In this document: positions 18,434-26,279 of the stretch, piece after piece | How the letters are laid out: each line of letters begins with the position of its first letter | Numbering within the stretch: the stretch's first letter is position 1 | NCBI GenBank assembly: GCA_963775835.1 | Contig: CAVZKV010000016.1 | Span: 62,001 to 126,000 of the forward strand | DNA: 64,000 nt | From: AWTP1-13 sp963775835 | Lineage (GTDB): Bacteria; Pseudomonadota; Alphaproteobacteria; Rhizobiales; Hyphomicrobiaceae | Direction of reading: 5' to 3' | The notes under the pieces: generated by a model | What the model saw: only the letters and a program-made list of their open reading frames with translations | The model's database searches: none | Told to the model about the DNA's origin: nothing | Position numbers and translations under genes: made by a program

Positions 18434-19087
18434 TCAGACAAAGACCGCGCTCGTGACGGCCCCGAAATGACAGCCGGTGCCTGCCAGCACAAACGCGTGC
18501 CAGACGGCATTCTGATAGGGCAAGGAGCGCCACACATGAAAGATCACCCCAACAGTGTAGAGCACACCGCCGAGTCCAAGCAGGATGAGCGTAGGCGGCG
18601 TTACTGAGGCGGCTAAATCCTGGAACATGAGGATCCCGCACCAGCCCAGCGCCAGGTAAAGCAGGATGGCGAGACGATCCCACGTCGAGGCAAACAGGAT
18701 TTTCGCACCGGAACCAAGCAAAGCGACCGACCAGACTGTTCCCAACAGGGCAAGACCTGCTGTGCCTCCGATCTTTATGGCGCCGAACGGCGTGTAGGTA
18801 CCGGCGATTTTGAGGAAAATCGCGGCATGATCCAAGCGTTGGAGCAGGCCTTTCCAGGCCGTGACAGGGGTCATGTGATAGGCGGCAGAGCACCCGAGCA
18901 TGGTGAGCAGACCCACACCGTAAATCGCCAGGCTTGCCGTCGACCCAGCAGGCAGGGAGAGGAAGGCCATCACCATCATGCTGACGACCGCGCTGAGCCC
19001 AACAGCAAGCCCGGTCACGTGAATGACGTTATCTGCGATACGCTCGCCCGGTGTGAGCGCAAGGTTCTCGCTTTGACGTTGGCTCAT
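18434..19087 (-). CDS. Hemolysin III / PAQR (TrhA) family membrane protein
   Basis: 217 residues, seven hydrophobic helices. The conserved metal-site residues are seen in 'GCSAAYH', 'LDHAAIFLKIAGTYTPF' and 'HAFVLAGTGCHF'. Bacterial members are called hemolysin III but relate to adiponectin-receptor-type hydrolases and affect membrane lipid state. The start is the ATG of 'MSQRQSENLALT'; longer frames upstream are not supported. Confidence 0.9.
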   Translation of the reverse strand: MSQRQSENLALTPGERIADNVIHVTGLAVGLSAVVSMMVMAFLSLPAGSTASLAIYGVGLLTMLGCSAAYHMTPVTAWKGLLQRLDHAAIFLKIAGTYTPFGAIKIGGTAGLALLGTVWSVALLGSGAKILFASTWDRLAILLYLALGWCGILMFQDLAASVTPPTLILLGLGGVLYTVGVIFHVWRSLPYQNAVWHAFVLAGTGCHFGAVTSAVFV

Positions 19088-19562
19088 CTGGCGAAAGATG
19101 GATGCCCCTGACGCGTTCGACAACGGGGTGCGGGTAAAATTGAAAGAGGCGACACGAACGAGCGGGCACCAGCTCAGCGAGCTCCCCCTGGCTCCCCCTG
19201 GCTCCATTGTGAGCGAACGGAGGCCGGAGGTACCAAGCCGACGGGCAGGATCCCGTCTGTGCATCCCATAGGGCGTTGGCCCCGTCTCGTGTTGCTCAAA
19301 GGCGCTGCGCGGGGCGGCTGGGATCCCTTCGAGGTCCCTGAAACGAAGACCAGGCGGTTCGGCCCAGGCGGGCGGCGCCGCGGCGCGCGCCGTGCTTGCC
19401 GTGCTTCATGGGGAACAGGGACGACCTTACCGCGTTTGGTTCATGATGAGCTTTACCACGCAAATCGTACAAATCTGGGGCCGGCGTAGGGCATGTGCCC
19501 GCGGCCTAGAAGCCGTTCCGCGTGGCCCAGCAGCGGCTGGAGGTGCCAAATAGGACCCCGAC
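19088..19562. other. Gap with short 10-bp repeat
   Basis: 475 bp between hemolysin III and the subunit IV gene. Contains 2.5 copies of GCTCCCCCTG at 19181-19205. Nothing else recognised. Confidence 0.5.
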
Positions 19563-19733
19563 ATGGTAAAAGTTGATGCACCGCCGACAGCCGAGGAGAC
19601 TTGGGCCGAACACGAGCGGACCTATCGCGGGTTCGTGAAGGGCGTCGTGATTTTCACCGCGCATGTGTTCGTCATTCTTCTCATTCTGGCTTGGGTTTTC
19701 TCCGATAGCTTCAACCTCCCGCCCGTTACCTGA
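19563..19733 (+). CDS. aa3-type cytochrome c oxidase subunit IV
   Basis: A 56-residue gene not found by length-limited gene calling. The acidic N-terminus 'EETWAEHERTYRGFVKG' followed by one transmembrane helix ('VIFTAHVFVILLILAWVF') is the signature of the small subunit IV of alphaproteobacterial aa3 oxidases (bacterial COX4 family). It stands alone here; the main cta genes are elsewhere. It shows that the organism also uses an aa3 oxidase besides the cbb3 enzyme implied by ccoI-ccoS. Confidence 0.88.
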   Translation: MVKVDAPPTAEETWAEHERTYRGFVKGVVIFTAHVFVILLILAWVFSDSFNLPPVT

Positions 19734-19855
19734 CAATGGTGGTGCGGTCTGAAGATTGCGGGTTAGCGGGCGACGAGCCCGCCCGCGAGGGGTCGGTCGT
19801 TGGCCGCGCACAGCAGTCCGGGCAGCCCGGATCAGCAAGGCCTAAGGGCGCAAAG

Positions 19856-20281
19856 ATGCCGACGGCCGAGGCCCAGCCGGAGAAATGGACGTTCTCCAAG
19901 ATCGCGCAGCACGCCTCCTCGCTGCTCGGGAAATCGGGCGCCTTCGCCGCAGCCTGCGGCATTATTCTATTGTGGGGCGCGGCGGGACCATTTTTTGGCT
20001 ATTCGGATACCTGGCAGCTGGTCGTCAATACCGGTACCACCATCGTCACGTTTCTCATGGTGTTCCTGGTTCAGAACACGCAAAACCGCGACGCGCGCGC
20101 GCTTCATCTCAAGCTCGACGAACTGCTGCGCAGCGTTAAGGCGGCGCGCAACAAGCTGATCGATCTGGAGAACTGCTCGGACGAGGAGATCGAGCACATC
20201 GCGCAGCAATTTCAGGCGCTGCGCCAACGGGAAAAGCGGGCCATCAAAGGGGATCCGGCGGCGAAACCATCACAGGGTTGA
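19856..20281 (+). CDS. Low-affinity iron permease family protein
   Basis: 141 residues. 'SKIAQHASSLLGKSGAFAAA', two transmembrane helices and 'NTGTTIVTFLMVFLVQNTQN' are diagnostic of the family named after yeast Fet4, followed by 'LHLKLDELLRS'. Despite the name, bacterial members are short and iron transport is unproven. Start chosen at the ATG of 'MPTAEAQPEKW'; the frame is open upstream to 19736, directly after the subunit IV stop. Confidence 0.85.
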   Translation: MPTAEAQPEKWTFSKIAQHASSLLGKSGAFAAACGIILLWGAAGPFFGYSDTWQLVVNTGTTIVTFLMVFLVQNTQNRDARALHLKLDELLRSVKAARNKLIDLENCSDEEIEHIAQQFQALRQREKRAIKGDPAAKPSQG

Positions 20282-20502
20282 ATGGGACGGCGCCTACTCC
20301 CAGTGGGCCTGCCTGCCACAATCAGACCGTGGATGCTCCCGCGCGAGACCTCTCAAAACCCTTGAACGCCCGTGTCACGGTGATCGTCGCGGCCGGCAAG
20401 AATGATTGGGCCGCAAGGGGCGTGGATCGGCCGGCGCCCTGCTGCTAGCCTGCAGACGGGCGACCGCTCGCCGCGCCCGTTGTCCTTAGCGTGGATTGGC
20501 CC

Positions 20503-21714
20503 ATGGCCCAAGGCTCGACCATCAGCACGACCGCTGCTCCCAGCCTCGCGATCGATCCTTTTTCAACCGACTTCCTTGCCGAGCCGTATCGCGACCATGC
20601 GCGCATGCGTGAGGCAGGTCCCGTTGTTTATCTGGCGCCCTACGGGATTTATGCGATGGCGCGGTACCAGGAGGTCTTTGCCGCCCTCAACGATTGGCGA
20701 ACCTATTCGTCGGCGCGCGGCGTCGGTCTGCAGGATTTCGCCAAGGAGGTGCCATGGCGACCGAAGAGCATCGTGCTCGAGACCGATCCGCCATTGCACG
20801 ACCGCACGCGCAGGGTGCTGCAAAGGGTGATGTCGCCGACGGCGATGCGCCGATTGCGCGACGACTTCAAGCGAAAAGCAACCCTTCTGGTCGACCGACT
20901 GCTCGAGCAGGGTGAGATCGAGGCGGTGTGCGACCTGGCCGAGGCGTTTCCGCTCGAGGTGTTCCCCGATGCCGTGGGGCTCAGGAGCGATGGTCGCCAC
21001 AATCTCTTGCCCTACTCGACCATGGTGTTCAACTCGTTCGGGCCGCGCAACGCAATCTTCCAATCGTCCACTGCGGCCGCCGAACCGGTGCTGGCCTGGA
21101 TCCATGCCCAATGCGCGCGCGGCGCCTGCGCCGAGCCAGGTTTTGCCGCCGACATCTGGGCCGCGCACGATGCCGGTGAAATTGGCGCCGATGAGGCGCC
21201 CATCTTGGTGCGCTCGTTGTTGACGGCAGGGCTCGATACGACGGTGAACGGTTTTGCCAATGCCATTTTGGCATTTGCAACCTTCCCAGACGAATGGCAA
21301 CGCCTGCGCGCCGACCGTTCGCTGCTCAAACCCGCCTTCGATGAGGTTTTGCGCTGGGACTCACCGGTGCAAACCTTTTTCCGTACCACCACGCGCTCCC
21401 TCGAGGTCGATGGCGTGGCGCTACCGGAGGGGGCGAAGGTGTTACTCTTTCTCGGCGCGGCCAATCGCGATCCGCGCAAGTGGCCGGAGCCGGAAAAATT
21501 CGACGTGACCCGCAAGCCCATGGGCCACGTGGCGCTGGGGTCGGGGATCCACGTGTGTGTCGGTCAACTCGTTGCCCGCCTCGAGGCCGAGGTCCTTTTT
21601 GAAGCCCTGGCGGATCGCGTGCAGGCCTTTGAGCTTTTGTGCGCGCCGCAGCGCAAGCCGAACAACACCTTGCGCTGCCTGTCGCGCCTTGAGGTTCGAT
21701 TGCGCGCGGCCTAG
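20503..21714 (+). CDS. Cytochrome P450
   Basis: 403 residues. Seen are the I-helix oxygen-binding 'LTAGLDTTVNG', the K-helix ExxR in 'FDEVLRWDSP', and the haem loop 'GSGIHVCVGQLVARLE' with the cysteine ligand. The loop lacks the usual leading Phe (ALGSGIH), a variant of bacterial class I P450s. Spacing and 'DPPLHDRTRRVLQRVMSP' recall the CYP199-like group acting on aromatic acids, but the substrate is inference. No ferredoxin or reductase is adjacent. Start is the ATG in 'MAQGST'. Confidence 0.9.
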   Translation: MAQGSTISTTAAPSLAIDPFSTDFLAEPYRDHARMREAGPVVYLAPYGIYAMARYQEVFAALNDWRTYSSARGVGLQDFAKEVPWRPKSIVLETDPPLHDRTRRVLQRVMSPTAMRRLRDDFKRKATLLVDRLLEQGEIEAVCDLAEAFPLEVFPDAVGLRSDGRHNLLPYSTMVFNSFGPRNAIFQSSTAAAEPVLAWIHAQCARGACAEPGFAADIWAAHDAGEIGADEAPILVRSLLTAGLDTTVNGFANAILAFATFPDEWQRLRADRSLLKPAFDEVLRWDSPVQTFFRTTTRSLEVDGVALPEGAKVLLFLGAANRDPRKWPEPEKFDVTRKPMGHVALGSGIHVCVGQLVARLEAEVLFEALADRVQAFELLCAPQRKPNNTLRCLSRLEVRLRAA

Positions 21715-21814
21715 GTTCGGCTCCAACCTGCCCATTGCGGCACAAAAGTGCGGCACGCACCTGCGGCACAAGCAAGCCGCATGCGGCGATCCGCCCGCGG
21801 CGCACAGCAAAGGC

Positions 21815-22244
21815 CTATTTGACTTCGATATTGGACACCGCGCCCTTGCTATCCAGGCACTTGGGCATAGATGCGGTATTTGCCGGGCTTGATGGGCACG
21901 AAGAACAGCGTCGCCTTGCTCTCGCGTTCCATCTCGATCTCGTAGAGGCCGGTGGCCTTGATCTCGACGTCGCCGACCTCGACCTTGCGCAGCCAGATGA
22001 AGTTGAAGAACTCATCGGCGTGAATGGCATATTCGCGCTTGCCGGTGGACACGATCGTCAGCTGATAGGCCTTGCCCGTTGTCAGGCGATAGCTGGGCGT
22101 GGAAACGGCGAAGCCGGCTTGATCGACGCCGAACACGAGGTCGGGTAGCTTCTGCAAGTCGGTCGCGAGATAGCCCTCGGCCCACGCCGGTCCTCGCAGC
22201 AGTGCGCCAAGGAGGCACACGAGGACGACAAGCTTACGATGCAT
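21815..22244 (-). pseudogene. Cupredoxin-like exported protein of PQQ module A, C-terminal frameshift
   Basis: About 142 residues with signal peptide 'LVVLVCLLGALLRGPAWA'. The uninterrupted frame stops at 21849 after 'PIKPGKYRIYAQVPG', but a +1 shift near 21866 opens 'KCLDSKGAVSNIEVK' to a stop at 21815. The homologous gene at 36272-36495 ends 'CRGLEGKGMTGKFIVK' after the same 'FVP..PG.Y' segment, so the shifted tail is the ancestral C-terminus. The fold (beta strands, late cysteine and PG-Y) resembles cupredoxin-type copper sites, with unproven metal binding. Last gene of the propeller, binding protein, cupredoxin group. Confidence 0.72.
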
Positions 22245-22286
22245 GACGCTTCCTCCACCCCGCCGGCGGCGCTTGGCCACTGATTG

Positions 22287-23495
22287 CTATTGCTCACCGC
22301 AACGGAATTCTGGTTCGTCGACGCCAAGCGTGTCCAGGTTGTTTTTCTGATGCAAAGCGCCTTCGACGGGGGCGACCGCGACCACCGCATCGTGCGTGCC
22401 GAGCAGGATGGGCTGACGCAGCTGATGGCTCCAGCTGCGGAACGATCCGGGCGATCCTTTGTAGAGTTCGATTTTCAGATCGGGTGCAAGCAACGCCTGG
22501 TAGACGGCACCGCCGGCAGTTTCGTGAGCGCTGGCGGCGGCATCGAGCGTGGCGCGGACCGCAATCCAGGTGGCCCAATCCTCATCACTCATACGTCGTC
22601 CGACCAGGCGGAAGAACCGGCGGTTGAGCTGCGGCGCCCCATGCCGCTCCCAATAGGGATGCCACGTCGAGGCTTCGAGGCCGGCGCTGCCGACCACCGG
22701 GCGCGGCTTGGCGGTGTTGAAGGGCACCGTGCGCGCAAAATCCCCCAGCGCATCGGCCACGAACAGCGCGTCATAGTCGATCCCACCGGTCAGCAGTTTG
22801 ATGTTGATTTGGTCGCGTTTCCTTGGGTCGTTGCCGGCTACGAAATCCCGCATCTCGACGATGCGCAGGCCAAATTTCCTGGCCGAGGCCAGAAACGAGG
22901 CGGCCAAGGCCTTGTCCTCGGCCTGCGGCCCCCGCAGGACGAAGATGCGCCGCCAGTCCAACTCGAGCAAACGCTGCGCCAAACCATCATGCAACATCGA
23001 CCAGCTCGGCAGCGTGTGCAGCAGCCGCGTCCGGCACGTCAGGGGCCTGAGGCCATCGTCGCGATGGCGCGGATTGAACAGGACCAGGGGCTCGTCGGCC
23101 AGGTTCTTGGCGAGCCGCAGCATGTCATCGGCCGGCAGATCGAGGATGGCGGCCGTCAGGGCCTGCGATTGCATAAAAGCGCGCAGCGCGCTGACGGCAT
23201 CTTCCGTTTGCGCCAAGGACTTGCGGACGAGGCTCAACTTTAGGCCGCGCGCGCGCGCCGCGGCGGTGCCATCCTTTACCGCCAGCTCCGCCGCCGCGAA
23301 GGGCGAAACGTGCTCCGGTCGGTACAGCCCGGCATAGCCCGTTGCCGTTTGATAGCGCGCGTCGCCGCTGCGCTCGACGAAGGCAATCGCAAGTTCGCTC
23401 AGGGGCTGTTCCTGGGCGCGAGCCATGACCGCTGCGAGTGCCGGGATCAGGATCCCGCAAGCCAACCTCAGCAGCCAGACGCGGCTAGCGGTCAT
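22287..23495 (-). CDS. PQQ-dehydrogenase-associated ABC substrate-binding protein (module A)
   Basis: 402 residues, signal peptide ending near 'AVMARA'. It belongs to the periplasmic binding protein family found only beside PQQ alcohol dehydrogenases (Ped-type system); 'QPILLGTHDAVVAVAPVEGA' and 'HQKNNLDTLGVDEPEF' are the C-terminal signature. Its start overlaps the end of the beta-propeller gene by 11 bp. No ATPase or permease follows, unlike the second copy at 37591-38874. The ligand is unknown, possibly an alcohol, PQQ or a lanthanide complex. Confidence 0.88.
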   Translation of the reverse strand: MTASRVWLLRLACGILIPALAAVMARAQEQPLSELAIAFVERSGDARYQTATGYAGLYRPEHVSPFAAAELAVKDGTAAARARGLKLSLVRKSLAQTEDAVSALRAFMQSQALTAAILDLPADDMLRLAKNLADEPLVLFNPRHRDDGLRPLTCRTRLLHTLPSWSMLHDGLAQRLLELDWRRIFVLRGPQAEDKALAASFLASARKFGLRIVEMRDFVAGNDPRKRDQINIKLLTGGIDYDALFVADALGDFARTVPFNTAKPRPVVGSAGLEASTWHPYWERHGAPQLNRRFFRLVGRRMSDEDWATWIAVRATLDAAASAHETAGGAVYQALLAPDLKIELYKGSPGSFRSWSHQLRQPILLGTHDAVVAVAPVEGALHQKNNLDTLGVDEPEFRCGEQ

Positions 23496-24570
23496 CGATC
23501 AAGATCCCGTAGGGAACCTGGCCCACGGGCACCGATACCAACACCCTGTTGGTGCGCGTGTCGACGATCGAAACGTCATCGGAAAGGCCGTTGGCGACCC
23601 ACAGTCGCGTCTCATCGGCATTGAGCCGCAGACCCCATGCGCGCTTGCCGACCACGATGTAGTCCACCACCTCGCGGCTTCGCACATTGATCACGGCCAC
23701 ATGATTGGCACGTCCGAGCGCCACGTAGGCCTTGGCACCGTCGCTGGTAATGACGACATCCACCGGCGTGAAAAGTTCGCGGCGAATGGCGCGCAACTGG
23801 AACTCCACCTTGCCTTTGGCCGCGAGCGTCTCAACGTCGATGATCTCTACCTGACCGGAAAGCTCCGCCGACACCCACAGCTCCTTGTTATCGGGGGTGA
23901 GGGCAAACCGGCGCGGCCGAGTTCCGACCGGGATATCCTTGATGTGCTTTTGCTGCTGCACATCGACGACATGCACGAGATTGGCGACTTCGGAGGCAAC
24001 GAATGCCAAGCGACCGTCCTTGCTGATCTGCACGCCTTCCGGCTCCGGGCCGGTGGGGTAGCGGGCAACGATTTCCCCCGTTTCGACGTCGAGCACGCTC
24101 ATTTCGGAATCATCTTCACTGGAGATGTAGAGATGGCGGCCGTCGGGATGCAGATCGAAGGTCTCGGGCGCGGCAATATTGCGATAGCGCCGCACCAGGC
24201 GCAGGGTGGCGATGTCATAGAGCGCGATCGTGTTGTCGTCGCCGCAGCCGAGGTAAATTGCCGTATGCTCGGGATTGAATGTCATGCCCCGCGGGCGAGC
24301 GCAGGTCTCCAGCGTTTGCAGGATCTTGCCGGTTTGGTCGAGGATCGTAAGTGTACTGCTCTTTTCGTTGGAGACGAACACCTTGCCGGTGGCCTTCGCA
24401 CGCAGCGGCTGGGACAGGGTCGGCGCCAAGGCAAGAAGCGCAAGCGAGGCAAGCATGAGCCGCCCGGCGCCGCGGCCGATGGCGGCGCCAATTGAGCGCA
24501 AGGGCCGGCGGGCCCGCGGCTCAGCGCGGCAGGGCCTTAAGTTGGGCCCACGATGGCGTGTGGCGGACAT
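23485..24570 (-). CDS. PQQ-associated YVTN beta-propeller protein (module A)
   Basis: 361 residues. After an exported N-terminus (hydrophobic core 'LMLASLALLALAPTLSQ') the protein consists of repeated 40-residue blades with the YVTN pattern, e.g. 'GKVFVSNEKSSTLTILDQTG', 'LYISSEDDSEMSVLDVETG' and 'VWVSAELSGQVEIID'-type strands. It is the family linked to PQQ-dependent alcohol catabolism, predicted periplasmic. The start is uncertain (ATG at 24570 or 24456). First gene of the propeller, binding protein, cupredoxin operon. Confidence 0.86.
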   Translation of the reverse strand: MSATRHRGPNLRPCRAEPRARRPLRSIGAAIGRGAGRLMLASLALLALAPTLSQPLRAKATGKVFVSNEKSSTLTILDQTGKILQTLETCARPRGMTFNPEHTAIYLGCGDDNTIALYDIATLRLVRRYRNIAAPETFDLHPDGRHLYISSEDDSEMSVLDVETGEIVARYPTGPEPEGVQISKDGRLAFVASEVANLVHVVDVQQQKHIKDIPVGTRPRRFALTPDNKELWVSAELSGQVEIIDVETLAAKGKVEFQLRAIRRELFTPVDVVITSDGAKAYVALGRANHVAVINVRSREVVDYIVVGKRAWGLRLNADETRLWVANGLSDDVSIVDTRTNRVLVSVPVGQVPYGILIDDR

Positions 24571-24648
24571 TCTCAAGCGCGCTGCTACTCTAGACTCAAA
24601 GCCAAACTCGGTGGAATTTAGTCGAGGAGACGGGCATAGGAAACGACG

Positions 24649-25582
24649 ATGTTGGTTTGGCTAGCGCCGCCTTTGTTGTTGGGCATGATCGCCGCGCTTT
24701 TTTTGGCCTGCGCCCCGCACAGCACCGCCGCGCAAGCGAGCATGCTGGAGTGCCGCGAGCTGTCACAGCGATATGCCGCCGCCAAGCAATCGGCCGTCGA
24801 CCGCCAGCTGAATATCTATCTTTCGCAAGCGGCCCAGCAAGGGCTGCCTGGAGCTGACGAGGGAGCTGCTCAACGACGGGGCCTCCGTGCGGGCGCGCCG
24901 TCGGGAAGGCGACACTGCCCTGCATCATGCCGTCAAGGCCACCGAGCCCGACGTGGCAAGACTGCTGCTGGAGCACGGCGCCGACATTGAATTGCGCGAT
25001 CTCTCGGGGGCAACGCCGCTTTTCCTCGCCATCGAGGCCAACCGGCCCAAAGCCGTGGCGCTGCTGATCGAGCGCGGCGCCAACGTCAATTCCCCGGGGC
25101 GGTCGGCGGTTGCACCCATCGCCGCGGCGGCCTTCAACGGTTCCGAGCGCATCGTCAATCTGCTGCTGGAAAAGGGCGCCGATCCCGACGCCGCCGATAG
25201 CACCGGCAAAACGGCGATCGTCTATGCGGTTGCGCGCGGCTTCACCCGCGTTGCCGAGCGCCTGCTGATGGCTGGCGTCGACGTCAATGCCCGTTATGGC
25301 AACGGCTTGACGGCATTGATGTGGGCCGCCGGTCACGCCAACGACGTGCCCGACACCGATGGGGTCAAGACCACCGAGCTGTTGCTGGCGCGAGGGGCGC
25401 GGCTTGACGAGGTCGACGACCGGGGGCGCAGCGCGCTGATGATGGCGGCCGAGCTCGGACATGGCGAGATCATCAAGCTGCTGTTGGCGCGCCGGGCAAC
25501 GGCCGACCTCAAGGACAAGGAGGGCAAGACCGCCGCCGACCTCGCCGATCCGGCGGTGCGGTCCGTTCTGCCGCAACGGTAG
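24649..25582 (+). pseudogene. Exported ankyrin-repeat protein, one frameshift
   Basis: About 311 codons. The signal peptide 'LLLGMIAALFLACA' and 'LECRELSQRYAAAKQ' are in one frame; from about 24842 the protein continues in the next frame with at least six ankyrin repeats ('GDTALHHAVKATEPDVARLL', 'GKTAIVYAVARGFTRVAERL', 'GRSALMMAAELGHGEIIKLL'). One extra G in a GGG run (24841-24843) explains the break. It is divergent from module A and convergent with the cytochrome c4 gene. Periplasmic ankyrin proteins protect or scaffold redox enzymes in some bacteria; the role here is unknown. Confidence 0.85.
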
Positions 25583-26185
25583 CTAGCGCACGTCGAGCCC
25601 TGCCAGGTATTGCGCCAGGGCATTGATGTCGTCGGGCGACGTGGCCTTCATGAGCGTTGTCATGCCGGGATTGTTGGCCCGCTCGCCGCTACGGATTTCC
25701 AGCATGGTCTTGGCCATATAGGCCTCGTTCTGCCCGGCCAGCCGGGGTTGCGTGCCCTCGCCTTGATATTGGCCTTGATGGCAGCCGGTACAGCCGACCG
25801 CCGTATTGGCCCGTGCCGCCTTTTCCGCCACGTCCTGAGGCGCCGGCGGCGCGGCGTTGCGCGGCCAGGGCTTTTTCGAAAAGTATTCGGCCAACGCCAA
25901 CAGGTCGCTCTTCTCCAGCATCTCGACCACGGGTGTCATCTGGTCGCTCTTGCGGTCGCCATTCTTGTAATCGCGCAGCTGCAAGTACTGGTAGCCTAAG
26001 GTCTGGCCCCAGATGATCGGCGTCGTCTTTTCCAGCGGCACGCCATTCTCGCCATGGCAGGCCGCACACAGCTGCACCTGCTCCTGCAGCCGTGCTGGGT
26101 CCTGTGCGGCGGCGCATTGGCTGCCGGCAAGCATGAGCACCGCCCGGCACAGGGGGGCAAAGAGGCGCGTCGCGACGGTTGGCAT
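25583..26185 (-). CDS. Di-haem cytochrome c4-type
   Basis: 200 residues with signal peptide and two CxxCH haem sites ('CAACHGENG' and 'CTGCHQGQYQGEG'), each domain followed by a methionine-containing stretch, the layout of cytochrome c4. It is periplasmic. It lies 94 bp downstream of the PQQ alcohol dehydrogenase gene on the same strand, behind a hairpin, so it is the likely electron acceptor for that enzyme or a relay to the terminal oxidase. Confidence 0.9.
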   Translation of the reverse strand: MPTVATRLFAPLCRAVLMLAGSQCAAAQDPARLQEQVQLCAACHGENGVPLEKTTPIIWGQTLGYQYLQLRDYKNGDRKSDQMTPVVEMLEKSDLLALAEYFSKKPWPRNAAPPAPQDVAEKAARANTAVGCTGCHQGQYQGEGTQPRLAGQNEAYMAKTMLEIRSGERANNPGMTTLMKATSPDDINALAQYLAGLDVR

Positions 26186-26225
26186 TTCTCAATTGGGCGG
26201 GGGTTAAGCGCGAGACAAAAGATAA

Positions 26226-26254
26226 GGGCGAGACGATCGCGCGCCGTCTCGCCC
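26226..26254 (-). terminator. 10-bp perfect stem-loop after the PQQ dehydrogenase
   Basis: GGGCGAGACG and CGTCTCGCCC pair around a 9-nt loop. On the minus strand the stem is followed by a T-rich stretch (TTATCTTTTGTC), so it probably ends or attenuates transcription from the PQQ dehydrogenase gene into cytochrome c4. Confidence 0.65.
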
Positions 26255-26279
26255 CTCGTCAAGTTCTGCGTTTTTTTGC

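Noticed and set aside
23425..24495. 356-codon frame antisense to the beta-propeller gene
   Set aside because: The same shadow effect; the minus-strand protein has clear YVTN repeats.
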